6,006 nt of DNA. Origin: Pseudomonadota bacterium. Lineage in GTDB: Bacteria > Pseudomonadota > Alphaproteobacteria > Rhodospirillales > 2-02-FULL-58-16. Within the stretch, counting starts at the first letter, position 1; every line of letters begins with the position of its first letter. The notes under the pieces were generated by a model. That model was not told the DNA's origin. It saw nothing but the letters and a program-made list of their open reading frames with translations, and did no database searches. Both the position numbers and the translations under genes were made by a program. The stretch spans positions 1 through 6,006 of the forward strand of contig JACZWD010000163.1 in assembly GCA_022572335.1 (NCBI GenBank), written 5' to 3'. This document shows positions 1 through 5,897 of the stretch, one piece after another.

Positions 1-33
1 GTGGCCTTTATCAGCTAAATTGTACGCATACGA
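1..33 (+). repeat. Left terminal inverted repeat of element copy 1
   Basis: Pairs with 232-264: the outer 22 bases are perfect, and the next 11 carry one mismatch and one G-T. It contains an in-frame stop (GTGGCCTTTATCAGCTAA), so a gene running into it in that frame would end in VAFIS. Copy 2 at 5880 has the same outer 22 bases, but its inner arm resembles the right repeat of copy 1 more closely (GCCCATACGA, against CGCATACGA here). Confidence 0.85.
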
Positions 34-128
34 CGGCGTTGCGAGGTTTCCGGCTAGGAGCGCGTCGCGCCGTGATGCTGGAGCATCACAAGCGGCGCGC
101 GACGACGTCCGGAAGCCTCGCAACGCCG
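34..128 (+). repeat. Internal hairpin A of element copy 1
   Basis: Positions 34-53 pair with 109-128 over 20 consecutive positions, with a single G-T (47/115). Above this stem, 63-71 can pair with 94-104 around a two-base bulge, and the tip GTGATGC/GCATCAC (72-78 with 83-89) closes on a TGGA loop. The 5' arm is identical in copy 2, while the tip and 3' arm differ in ways that mostly keep pairing. Confidence 0.8.
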
Positions 129-137
129 CCCTTCGGG

Positions 138-231
138 TCGCTTTTCCCGTCCCCTCGGGGCGTCGGGAAGGCTTGCCGATGGCCCCGCATCGCCTGCGCC
201 TCCCCTCCTGCCGAGGAAACGGGAAAAGCGA
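138..231 (+). repeat. Internal hairpin B of element copy 1
   Basis: Positions 138-158 pair with 211-231 at 19 of 21 positions; the mismatches are 151/218 and 152/217. The 52-base loop (159-210) is GC-rich and may fold further. Hairpin B starts directly after the small 129-137 hairpin and ends where the right terminal repeat begins. The matching part of copy 2 lies beyond the window. Confidence 0.75.
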
Positions 232-264
232 TCGTATGGGTGCAATTTAGCTGATAAAGGCCAC
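232..264 (-). repeat. Right terminal inverted repeat of element copy 1
   Basis: Reverse complement partner of 1-33. Its outermost base (264) is also the last base of the dctM stop codon TAG as read on the minus strand. The bases just outside (265-266) are TA on the plus strand. Confidence 0.85.
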
Positions 265-1580
265 TAGCGGAAAAGGAGGGTCGGCAGCCACAGGGCCAGG
301 GCGGGGAAAAACAGGATGAAAATCAGGCCGATGAGCTGAATGACCATGAACTGCATCATGCCGATATAAATGTCCTTCAGGTCCCAGTCGGGGACCACGC
401 CTTTGATGTAGTACGCCGACAACGCCACCGGCGGCGACAGCCAGGCGGTCTGCAGGCACACCGCCACCAGGATGGAGAACCACACCAGGTCGATCCCCAG
501 GTCGATCACCAACGGCAGCAGGATAGGGATCACGACAAGGACAATGGGCACCCACTCCAGGGGCCAGCCGAGAAGGAATACGAGGCCCAGGATGAGCGCC
601 AGCAGGGCCATGGGCGGAAGTTGCATCTGCAGCAGGGCATCCGCGATCATGGTGGCCGTCCCCAGGCGGGCAAACACCGCGCCATAGAAATTCGAGGCGG
701 CGACGAGCAGCAGAATCATGCTCGACGTCTGTATGGTCCGGTAAACCGCCTCCTTGAGCCGGGGCCAGGTGAGACGGCGGTAGGCGACGGCAAGCAGCAA
801 GGCGCCCAAGGCGCCCATTGCCGCCGCGTCGGTCGGCGTGGCCAGGCCCGCCAGAATGCTCCCCAGGACGGACATCATGAGGACGGCCAGGGGAAAAATG
901 CCGACCACCAGCTCGCGCATGATCTCGTAGCCCGATTCGGCCCGTTGGTCGACCGGCAAAGCCGGCCCCAGCTCGGGGTTGATGTAACATCGTATGATGG
1001 CGTAGGCCGTATAGAGGACTGCGAGGAGCACGCCGGGCACCATGGCGGCGGCGAACAGCTCGGTGACGGGGACGCCGATCACCGGTCCCATGACCACCAG
1101 CATGACGCTGGGCGGGATGAGCATCCCCAGAGTCCCCCCGGCGGCGATGGTCCCGGCGCTGAGCCTGACGCTGTAACCGCTCCGCATCATGATTGGCGCC
1201 GCCATCACGCCGAGGATGGTCACCGAGGCACCGACAATCCCCGTCGCCGTGGCAAACAGGGTGGCCGTAATCAGGACGGCGATATAGAGAGACCCCTTCA
1301 CCGGCGCCAAAAGCAGCCGGAACCCGGTGAACAGACGGTCCATGAGCCCGGCCTGTTCGAGGATATAGCCCATGAAAATAAACAGCGGCACCGCGGCCAG
1401 CAGGGTCTCCCGCATGGTCTGGAAGAACTGGAGCACCATGAGGTAAAAGACCGTCTGGCCAAAACCGATGTAGCCGAAGACGACCCCCAGGAAGATGAGG
1501 GTGAACGAAATGGGAAAGCCAATGAAGATCCCGACGAAGAGGGCGCCGAGGGAAACCAGGCCGAGGATTTCGGGGCTCAA
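264..1580 (-). CDS. dctM: TRAP transporter large permease subunit (DctM/FcbT3-like)
   Basis: This is the channel-forming large membrane subunit of a tripartite ATP-independent periplasmic transporter, which moves an organic acid into the cell with Na+. The 438-residue protein is hydrophobic throughout and about the usual family length. DctM landmarks are GTLGMLIPPS (residues 149-158), GLATPTDAAAMGALGA (245-260) and LSPPVALSAYYIKGV (381-395). I chose the TTG at 1580-1578 as the start: GGGGGAG lies 5 nt upstream, and TTG overlaps the dctQ stop as TTGA, a typical translational coupling. A GTG two codons earlier would sit directly on the Shine-Dalgarno and is less likely. The same frame stays open upstream to 1949, but that stretch overlaps dctQ and is not DctM-like. 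The TAG stop shares its last base with the repeat at 1-264; the C-terminus LWLPTLLFR looks near full length. Confidence 0.95.
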   Translation of the reverse strand: MSPEILGLVSLGALFVGIFIGFPISFTLIFLGVVFGYIGFGQTVFYLMVLQFFQTMRETLLAAVPLFIFMGYILEQAGLMDRLFTGFRLLLAPVKGSLYIAVLITATLFATATGIVGASVTILGVMAAPIMMRSGYSVRLSAGTIAAGGTLGMLIPPSVMLVVMGPVIGVPVTELFAAAMVPGVLLAVLYTAYAIIRCYINPELGPALPVDQRAESGYEIMRELVVGIFPLAVLMMSVLGSILAGLATPTDAAAMGALGALLLAVAYRRLTWPRLKEAVYRTIQTSSMILLLVAASNFYGAVFARLGTATMIADALLQMQLPPMALLALILGLVFLLGWPLEWVPIVLVVIPILLPLVIDLGIDLVWFSILVAVCLQTAWLSPPVALSAYYIKGVVPDWDLKDIYIGMMQFMVIQLIGLIFILFFPALALWLPTLLFR

Positions 1581-2074
1581 GGCCACTCCCCCAGAATTGC
1601 GGCATGGAGGCTTTTGACGAACTCCGATATGCCCTGGAGGATCAACAGGACGCCGGTCACCGGCATGACCGTCTTGAAGGGGTAGATCGGGGGGCTCCAG
1701 GGACTGGAGATGCCGACCTCGCCGCGTATCCAGGAGACCATGGCAAAGTCCGACGAATCCCACAGGAAGAAACCGATCGCCGGGAAGAAGAGGAAGGCGT
1801 ACAGGAACGCATCGACCGTCCCCTGCCAGCGCGGCGACCACAGGCGATAGAAAAAGTCGGTCCGGATGTGGCCCTGGCGGGCCAGGGTGTAGGCGGAGCC
1901 CAGCATGAAATGGGTGCCGTACAGCATGTAGGTCACGTCGTAGGCCCACAGGGTGGGGCTATTAAAACCGTAGCGGGCGAACACCTCGTACACCAAGGCC
2001 CCGACCATGGGGATAATGAGCCAGGCGAAAATGCGCCCCGACCATAGGCTGATGGCGTCGAGCGTATTCACCAT
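1577..2074 (-). CDS. dctQ: TRAP transporter small permease subunit (DctQ/FcbT2-like)
   Basis: This is the small four-helix membrane subunit that partners DctM. It has 165 residues, with hydrophobic segments near 14-34, 47-65, 87-107 and 136-154. Family features include FARYGFNSPTLWAYDVTYMLYG (32-53, written here only as a location with its WAYDV and YMLYG motifs), GHIRTDFFYRLWSPR (68-82) and SPWSPPIYPFK (124-134). These match the mannitol/chloroaromatic branch of TRAP small subunits rather than the short DctQ of C4-dicarboxylate systems. The stop TGA overlaps the dctM start. I prefer the ATG at 2074 because the protein then begins like the family (MVNTLDAISLWSGRIFAW), but no clear Shine-Dalgarno precedes it. 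An ATG at 2200 would add 42 residues rich in Gly, Pro and Arg that cover a tandem repeat and look non-coding. The start is therefore less certain than the gene. Confidence 0.92.
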   Translation of the reverse strand: MVNTLDAISLWSGRIFAWLIIPMVGALVYEVFARYGFNSPTLWAYDVTYMLYGTHFMLGSAYTLARQGHIRTDFFYRLWSPRWQGTVDAFLYAFLFFPAIGFFLWDSSDFAMVSWIRGEVGISSPWSPPIYPFKTVMPVTGVLLILQGISEFVKSLHAAILGEWP

Positions 2075-2330
2075 ACGGAGCAGGGGCGGGGGGAATGAAC
2101 CGGTAGGAGTCACTTCGTTGCCGCGGGCGGACCCCGGCGAAGGGCGCCCTTCTCCCTTGTTAAGCCATGGGCCGGGGCGCGCGTCCCGCGCCGCAGCCAT
2201 GGGCTATGGGGCGCGCGTCCCGCGCCGCCCCGTCAAGATCGTCGTGAAGGAGAAGAGAAGGAAGCGCGTTGCACGAGAGCGGCGCTCCCCCCCTTCTTGC
2301 CCCACGACGCCCCGTTCGGGGGCTTCCGCC
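2075..2330 (-). other. Structured dctP-dctQ intercistronic spacer
   Basis: These 256 nt between the dctP stop and the dctQ start hold no convincing gene. Several inverted repeats are visible: nested complementary blocks 2240-2246/2303-2309, 2256-2261/2292-2297 and 2263-2267/2282-2286 form one large imperfect hairpin; GCCCC/GGGGC at 2309-2313/2319-2323 lies just after dctP; and GAAGGGCGCCCTTC (2139-2152) is a perfect 14-bp palindrome. None is followed by a T-run on the minus strand, so a classical intrinsic terminator is not supported. A structured spacer that stabilises the dctP message, or partly attenuates transcription into dctQM, would explain how binding protein is made in excess of permease. 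That role is inferred. Confidence 0.55.
2163..2228. repeat. Tandem repeat, two units of 32 and 34 bp
   Basis: Positions 2163-2194 and 2195-2228 are adjacent direct copies. They share AGCCATGGGC at the start and GGGGCGCGCGTCCCGCGCCGC at the end (quoted in part), and differ by a CC versus TATG-type change of 2 nt in the middle. Each unit carries a GCGCG/CGCGC inverted repeat. The repeat lies within the dctP-dctQ spacer and explains why the frame upstream of dctQ stays open. Confidence 0.75.
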
Positions 2331-3437
2331 TTACTTCGTGGCGGCCTCGCCCAGATACAGATACAGCCCAAGAAGCTTCGTCCAATAGGGGACGGTCAAC
2401 TTGGCGAACTTCTCCTGCGACTCCACCACCTTCTTGAAGAAGGGGTCCTTCGCCGAGTATTTGGCGAGCAATGCCTTGGACGATTTCAAGAAAGCCGGAT
2501 AGAGGTCCTTCGGGGTATCATGGACCTTGACCCCGAAATTATCCTGCATCTCCTTCAGGGCGGCGGCGTTGCGGTAGATGTTCACCGCGATCGACTCGGT
2601 GACCGACGCCATGGCCGCGACCTCGATGATGGCCTGGAGGTCGGCCGGCAGCTTGTTCCAGAAGTCCTTGTTGATGATGATGCTTCCCAGATCCGACGCC
2701 TGGTGAAAGCCCTGCAGGTAATAGTTCTTCCACACCTGGTGCAGTCCCAGCCTGATGTCCTCGCCGGGATTGATCCACTCGCCGGCGTCGATGACGCCGC
2801 GCTGCGCCGCCGGGACGATCTCGCCCCCGGGCAGGGCCACCACCGAGATGCCCATGCCGGTGAACAGCTCGCCGGTCAGGCCTGGCGGCGAGCGGTACTT
2901 GAGTTTCTGGAAATCCTCGAGGCTGTTGATTGGTTCCTTGAACCACCCGAGGGGCTGACCGCCCGACATCAAATTGATGAAGGCGACCATGTTGGCCTTC
3001 AGGTCGTTATCGATGAAATCCTTGTACAGCTCGTTTCCGCCGCCCTCGTAGAACCAGGCGAGGTAGGTGAACTGGTCCATGCCGCCGATGGTCGGCTGGT
3101 CGGCGAACAGGTAGGCGGCCGGCCGCTTGCCCGAGAAGAAATGGGCCCAGGTGAACCCGCCCTCGACGATGCCCTTGTCGACGGCGTCCATCACTTCGAA
3201 GAACCCGACCACCGCGCCGACCGGAAGCACCTCGGTCTTCAGCCGCCCGCCGGACATCGCGTCGACCCGCTTGCCGAAACTTTTAATAATGTCCATGTAC
3301 ATGCTGGCGGCGGGCAGCGCGGTCTGGATCCTCCATTTGATCGTCTTCGCCGCTTCCGCCTTGGACACCGGCGCGGCGCCGGCCAACAGGAAGACGGCGA
3401 GGGCCGTAATCACCACACCAAAAATGCGGCTTTTCAT
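2331..3437 (-). CDS. dctP: TRAP transporter substrate-binding protein (DctP, TakP/FcbT1-like)
   Basis: This periplasmic solute-binding protein captures the substrate and delivers it to DctQM. It has 368 residues, close to TakP-type proteins. The N-terminus MKSRIFGVVITALAVFLLAG, followed by APVSKAEAA, is a classical Sec signal peptide, probably cleaved near residue 30. Diagnostic blocks are GGQPLGWFKEPI (159-170), the anchor region KYRSPPGLTGE (180-190, with R182 as the expected carboxylate-binding arginine), GISVVALPGGEIVPA (196-210) and GVIDAGEWINP (214-224). From memory of TakP, Q161, R182, E220 and W221 fall at ligand- or Na+-binding positions, so a 2-oxo acid or another monocarboxylate is plausible. 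At 245-248, HQAS replaces the HEPG common in relatives, so the ligand may differ. A strong Shine-Dalgarno supports the ATG. It is the first gene of the operon. Confidence 0.95.
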   Translation of the reverse strand: MKSRIFGVVITALAVFLLAGAAPVSKAEAAKTIKWRIQTALPAASMYMDIIKSFGKRVDAMSGGRLKTEVLPVGAVVGFFEVMDAVDKGIVEGGFTWAHFFSGKRPAAYLFADQPTIGGMDQFTYLAWFYEGGGNELYKDFIDNDLKANMVAFINLMSGGQPLGWFKEPINSLEDFQKLKYRSPPGLTGELFTGMGISVVALPGGEIVPAAQRGVIDAGEWINPGEDIRLGLHQVWKNYYLQGFHQASDLGSIIINKDFWNKLPADLQAIIEVAAMASVTESIAVNIYRNAAALKEMQDNFGVKVHDTPKDLYPAFLKSSKALLAKYSAKDPFFKKVVESQEKFAKLTVPYWTKLLGLYLYLGEAATK

Positions 3438-3443
3438 AACGTG

Positions 3444-3451
3444 TTCCTCCC
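3444..3451 (-). promoter_or_regulatory. Ribosome binding site of dctP
   Basis: On the minus strand this reads GGGAGGAA, 6 nt before the ATG at 3437. It is the best Shine-Dalgarno in the window and fixes the dctP start. Confidence 0.85.
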
Positions 3452-3489
3452 ACGGATTGAATTAGAATTCTTATACATTAGAAGGATAA

Positions 3490-3518
3490 AACGTAACCGG
3501 CGCGTAAAGGCCTGTCAA
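3490..3518 (-). promoter_or_regulatory. Possible sigma-70 promoter of the TRAP operon
   Basis: On the minus strand, a consensus TTGACA (3518-3513) is followed after 17 nt by TACGTT (3495-3490), a weak -10 with three of six consensus bases. Transcription would start near 3482, giving a leader of about 45 nt before dctP. The placement and the perfect -35 support it; the poor -10 limits confidence. TATAAG at 3475-3470 is an alternative -10, but it lacks a recognisable -35. Confidence 0.4.
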
Positions 3519-3798
3519 CGCAAGCCCGACCCGTCTCATACCGCGAAACAACCGCCCGATAGCAATATTGTTGCCGGAAGTATTTGTTTAGGAGAAATGT
3601 CCCGTAGGAAATCGTCTATTTGTTGTATATGCCGGGGAAGCAAATACGGACTAATAATTCACGGAGCCACAATCTGTTCAATGCAGGCGTTGCCGAATTC
3701 CCAACACCGGGTTCCAGAAAAACCAGGATGATGACCCTTGACGGCCCGGCACAAACAACGGTACTGGGGCTTGCACCACGTGACGGCAAAGGGCCGCG

Positions 3799-5235
3799 AT
3801 GAGCGATCTGTTTCGGGTTAGCGCGCGCGCCGCCGTCGACCTCTTGCGCACGGGGGAGGTTTCCCCCCTCGAGATGGTCGATGCGGCGGCGGCGCGCATC
3901 GAGGCCACCGACGGCGCCCTCAACGCCCTGCCGACGCCGTGCATCGAGCGGGCGCGGGATCACGCCCGGCGGATCATGGCCGGCGGCCCGGCGCCCGCCG
4001 GCAACGCCGCGTGGCTCGCCGGCCTGCCCCTGGCGGTCAAGGACCTGAACGACGTTGCCGGGGTGCGCACGACGTACGGCTCCCCGCTGTTTTCCGACCA
4101 CGTCCCCGAGCGTTCCGATGTCATGGTCGAGACCCTGGAGGGCAACGGGGCGATCGTCATCGGCAAATCCAACACGCCGGAGTTCGGCGCCGGCGCCAAC
4201 ACCTTCAACGACGTTTTCGGCCAGACCCGCAACCCGTGGAACACGGCCATGACCTGCGGCGGATCGTCGGGCGGTTCCGCCGTCGCCCTCGCCGTCGGCC
4301 AGTGCTGGCTGGCCACCGGCAACGACCTCGGCTGCAGCCTCAGGACGCCGGCCGCCTTCTGTTCCGTCGTCGCCCTGCGTCCCTCGCCCGGACGTGTCGC
4401 CCGGGCGCCGACCCGCCTGCCCTATGACACGCTGTGGGTCCAGGGCCCGATGGCGCGGAACGTCGGCGACGTGGCACTCATGCTCGACGCCATGGTGGGG
4501 GAGCACCCGCTCGACCCGATCTCCATCGCGGCGCCGGCCAGGCCTTTCGTCGAGGCCGTGGACGACCCGGCGCCGCCCCGGCGCGTGGCCTATACCCCCG
4601 ACCTCGGCGGACTCGTGCCGGTCGCCCGGGAGGTGGCCGAAATCTGCGCCGCGGCGGGCGAACGCTTTGCCGAACTGGGCGCCACCGTGGAAGAAGCCTG
4701 CCCCGACCTGGACGATACCCCCGCCATCTTCCACGCCCTGCGCGCCAACCTGGTCGTCGGCGATCTGGCGCCCATCGTCCAGGCCCACCGCGACCGGGTG
4801 AAGCCGGAGATCCTGTGGAACCTGGAACAGGGGCTGAAGCTGACGGCGGAGACATTGGGCGAGGCCGAACGGGCCCGCGGCAGGCTCTATGCGCGGGTGG
4901 CGGAATTCTTCCAGACCTACGACCTGCTGGTTTCCCCCGCCACCAGCGTCGCCCCCTTCGATATCGACATCCGCGCCATCGACGAGGTGGAGGGGCATAC
5001 CTTCGACAATTACTTCGACTGGTTCACCATCGCCTACGCCATCACGGTCACGTCCCTCCCGGCCATCTCGGTGCCCTGCGGATTCACCGGCGACGGACTG
5101 CCCGTGGGCCTTCAACTCGTCGGCCCGCCGCGCGGCGAAGCCCGGCTGCTCGCCGCCGCCGCCCTCATCGAGCGGGTTTTCGGCATCGCCGGCCAACTGC
5201 CCATCGAGCCCCGCCCGCCAGGAGGGTCCCTGTAA
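3799..5235 (+). CDS. Amidase-signature family amidase
   Basis: This is a cytoplasmic hydrolase of the amidase-signature family, which cleaves a carboxamide to a carboxylate and ammonia or an amine. The 478-residue protein is full length and has no signal peptide. The Ser-cisSer-Lys triad is visible: K81 in LPLAVKDLNDV (77-87), cis-Ser S156 in GGSSGGSA (154-161), and nucleophile S180 in DLGCSLRTPAAFC (176-188). The spacing of 24 between S156 and S180 matches characterised members. Before the nucleophile the sequence reads TGNDLGCS, where the family usually has TGTDxGGS, so the oxyanion loop is slightly unusual. The C-terminal part (SLPAISVPCGFTGDGLPVGLQLVG, located at 414-437) is typical. The ATG is preceded by AAAGGG with 5-nt spacing. 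The substrate cannot be deduced; glutamyl-tRNA amidotransferase subunit A is less likely because no gatB or gatC is nearby. Confidence 0.93.
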   Translation: MSDLFRVSARAAVDLLRTGEVSPLEMVDAAAARIEATDGALNALPTPCIERARDHARRIMAGGPAPAGNAAWLAGLPLAVKDLNDVAGVRTTYGSPLFSDHVPERSDVMVETLEGNGAIVIGKSNTPEFGAGANTFNDVFGQTRNPWNTAMTCGGSSGGSAVALAVGQCWLATGNDLGCSLRTPAAFCSVVALRPSPGRVARAPTRLPYDTLWVQGPMARNVGDVALMLDAMVGEHPLDPISIAAPARPFVEAVDDPAPPRRVAYTPDLGGLVPVAREVAEICAAAGERFAELGATVEEACPDLDDTPAIFHALRANLVVGDLAPIVQAHRDRVKPEILWNLEQGLKLTAETLGEAERARGRLYARVAEFFQTYDLLVSPATSVAPFDIDIRAIDEVEGHTFDNYFDWFTIAYAITVTSLPAISVPCGFTGDGLPVGLQLVGPPRGEARLLAAAALIERVFGIAGQLPIEPRPPGGSL

Positions 5236-5237
5236 CC

Positions 5238-5897
5238 GTGCTCGAATCACTCCTCAGCCTGGACCTGACCATCCTGGCGACGATCATCGCTATCGACATC
5301 GTGATGTCGGGCGACAACGCGATCATCATCGGCATGGCGGCGGCGGGGCTTGAACCCGAGCTCAGGCGCCGCGCCATTATTTACGGCATCGCGGGCGCCA
5401 CCGTCCTCCGCATCCTGTTCGCCGCCGTGGCATTCCAACTGCTCGCCATCATCGGCCTGACCCTGGCCGGCGGACTGCTGCTGGCGTGGGTGTGCTGGCG
5501 CATGTGGCGGGACCTGCGGAACCCATCGGTGCCCATGCCGGACGACGCCCGCCAGGACGGCGATCCCGCGGCACGGAATGTGCGGCCCACCAAGACCCTG
5601 CGCGGCGCGATGATCAACATCATCGTCGCCGACGTTTCCATGTCGCTCGACAACATCCTGGCCGTCGCCGGCGCGGCCGGCGACCACCTGGGCCTGCTTA
5701 TCTTCGGCCTGATCCTTTCCATAGCCCTGATGGGGGTGGCGGCCACGTATATCGCCCGGCTGCTCGAGCGTCACATGTGGATCGCGTATATTGGCCTCGT
5801 CATCGTCGGCTACGTGGCCGTCGACATGATCTGGCGGGGCACCGCTGAGATCAGGGCCCTGGTGCTGGCCTTCGCGCAAGTGGCCTTTATCAGCTAA
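5238..5897 (+). CDS. TerC/YjbE-family integral membrane protein
   Basis: This 219-residue inner-membrane protein belongs to the TerC superfamily, YjbE type. Studied relatives export Mn2+ or help load metal on exported enzymes, and many are controlled by a yybP-ykoY riboswitch; none is seen here. The two symmetry-related halves each carry an acidic signature: SGDNAIIIG with D20, D26 and N27, and ADVSMSLDNILAVAG with D132, D138 and N139, the likely metal-binding residues in the membrane. A charged cytoplasmic-type loop (about 91-118) separates the halves. The start is GTG at 5238, 2 nt after the amidase stop, with GGAGG at 5221-5225 as ribosome binding site, so it is co-transcribed and probably coupled. 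The last five residues, VAFIS, and the stop codon come from the repeat starting at 5880, so the native C-terminus was replaced or slightly trimmed. The conserved core appears intact. Confidence 0.92.
   Translation: MLESLLSLDLTILATIIAIDIVMSGDNAIIIGMAAAGLEPELRRRAIIYGIAGATVLRILFAAVAFQLLAIIGLTLAGGLLLAWVCWRMWRDLRNPSVPMPDDARQDGDPAARNVRPTKTLRGAMINIIVADVSMSLDNILAVAGAAGDHLGLLIFGLILSIALMGVAATYIARLLERHMWIAYIGLVIVGYVAVDMIWRGTAEIRALVLAFAQVAFIS

Larger units (their letters stand above)
1..264. mobile_element. MITE-like palindromic element, copy 1 (complete)
   Basis: This is a 264-bp non-coding element bounded by terminal inverted repeats. Positions 1-22 are the exact reverse complement of 243-264, and pairing extends to 33 bp (1-33 with 232-264) with one mismatch (26/239) and one G-T (23/242). 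Inside are a hairpin at 34-128, a short CCC-TTC-GGG hairpin at 129-137 and a long hairpin at 138-231, so almost every base belongs to a stem-loop. The first 127 bases recur in the same orientation at 5880-6006, which shows it is a dispersed repeat. It encodes no transposase; open frames across it are short and explained by its high GC. The layout fits a non-autonomous miniature inverted-repeat element mobilised in trans, or a REP/BIME-like intergenic repeat. The family is not recognised. The right end abuts the dctM stop codon. The left flank lies outside the window, so a target duplication cannot be tested. Confidence 0.85.
3438..3798. other. Divergent intergenic region between dctP and the amidase gene
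   Basis: These 361 nt are markedly richer in A/T than the flanking genes and should hold the promoters of both divergent units. On the dctP side there is a sigma-70-like promoter, an imperfect palindrome ATTAGAATTCTTAT (3461-3474) and a direct repeat ATTAGAA (3461-3467 and 3477-3483), which could bind a regulator. On the amidase side I see no convincing -35/-10 pair. Two short overlapping frames (3597-3731 and 3629-3802) occur, but their codon use does not match the GC-rich third positions of the real genes. No regulator gene, tRNA or known riboswitch is apparent. Confidence 0.6.

Noticed and set aside
20..254. Short open frames on both strands across the repeat at 1-264
   Set aside because: They cover inverted repeats, resemble no protein family, and the reading frames are not preserved by the changes in copy 2. 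The open frames follow from high GC.
129..264. Intrinsic terminator at the TRAP operon end
   Set aside because: The element has strong hairpins, but no T-run follows a hairpin on the minus strand. Termination by the element is possible, but a classical terminator is not seen.
621..3731. Long plus-strand open frames opposite the TRAP genes
   Set aside because: They are antisense to genes with clear TRAP family signatures, and their products (rich in Gly, Arg, His, Asp) look like antisense translations of GC-rich codons.
3597..3731. 44-codon frame with AGGAG upstream and a CCxC motif, upstream of the amidase
   Set aside because: The AGGAG is only 2 nt from the ATG, third positions are not G/C-biased as in the real genes, and no family is recognisable. 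A leader peptide cannot be excluded, but support is insufficient.
3629..3802. Short frame whose TGA overlaps the amidase ATG as ATGA
   Set aside because: The overlap suggests coupling, but there is no ribosome binding site, the codon use is atypical and the product resembles nothing known.
4434..5237. Upstream extension of the TerC reading frame into the amidase gene
   Set aside because: The extension is an Arg/Pro/Gly-rich shadow of the amidase. The GTG at 5238, with GGAGG upstream, gives a normal-length TerC-like protein.
3616..5250. 544-codon minus-strand open frame opposite the amidase
   Set aside because: The plus strand encodes a complete amidase with its catalytic triad. The minus-strand product has low-complexity Gly/Arg/Asp composition and no recognisable domain.
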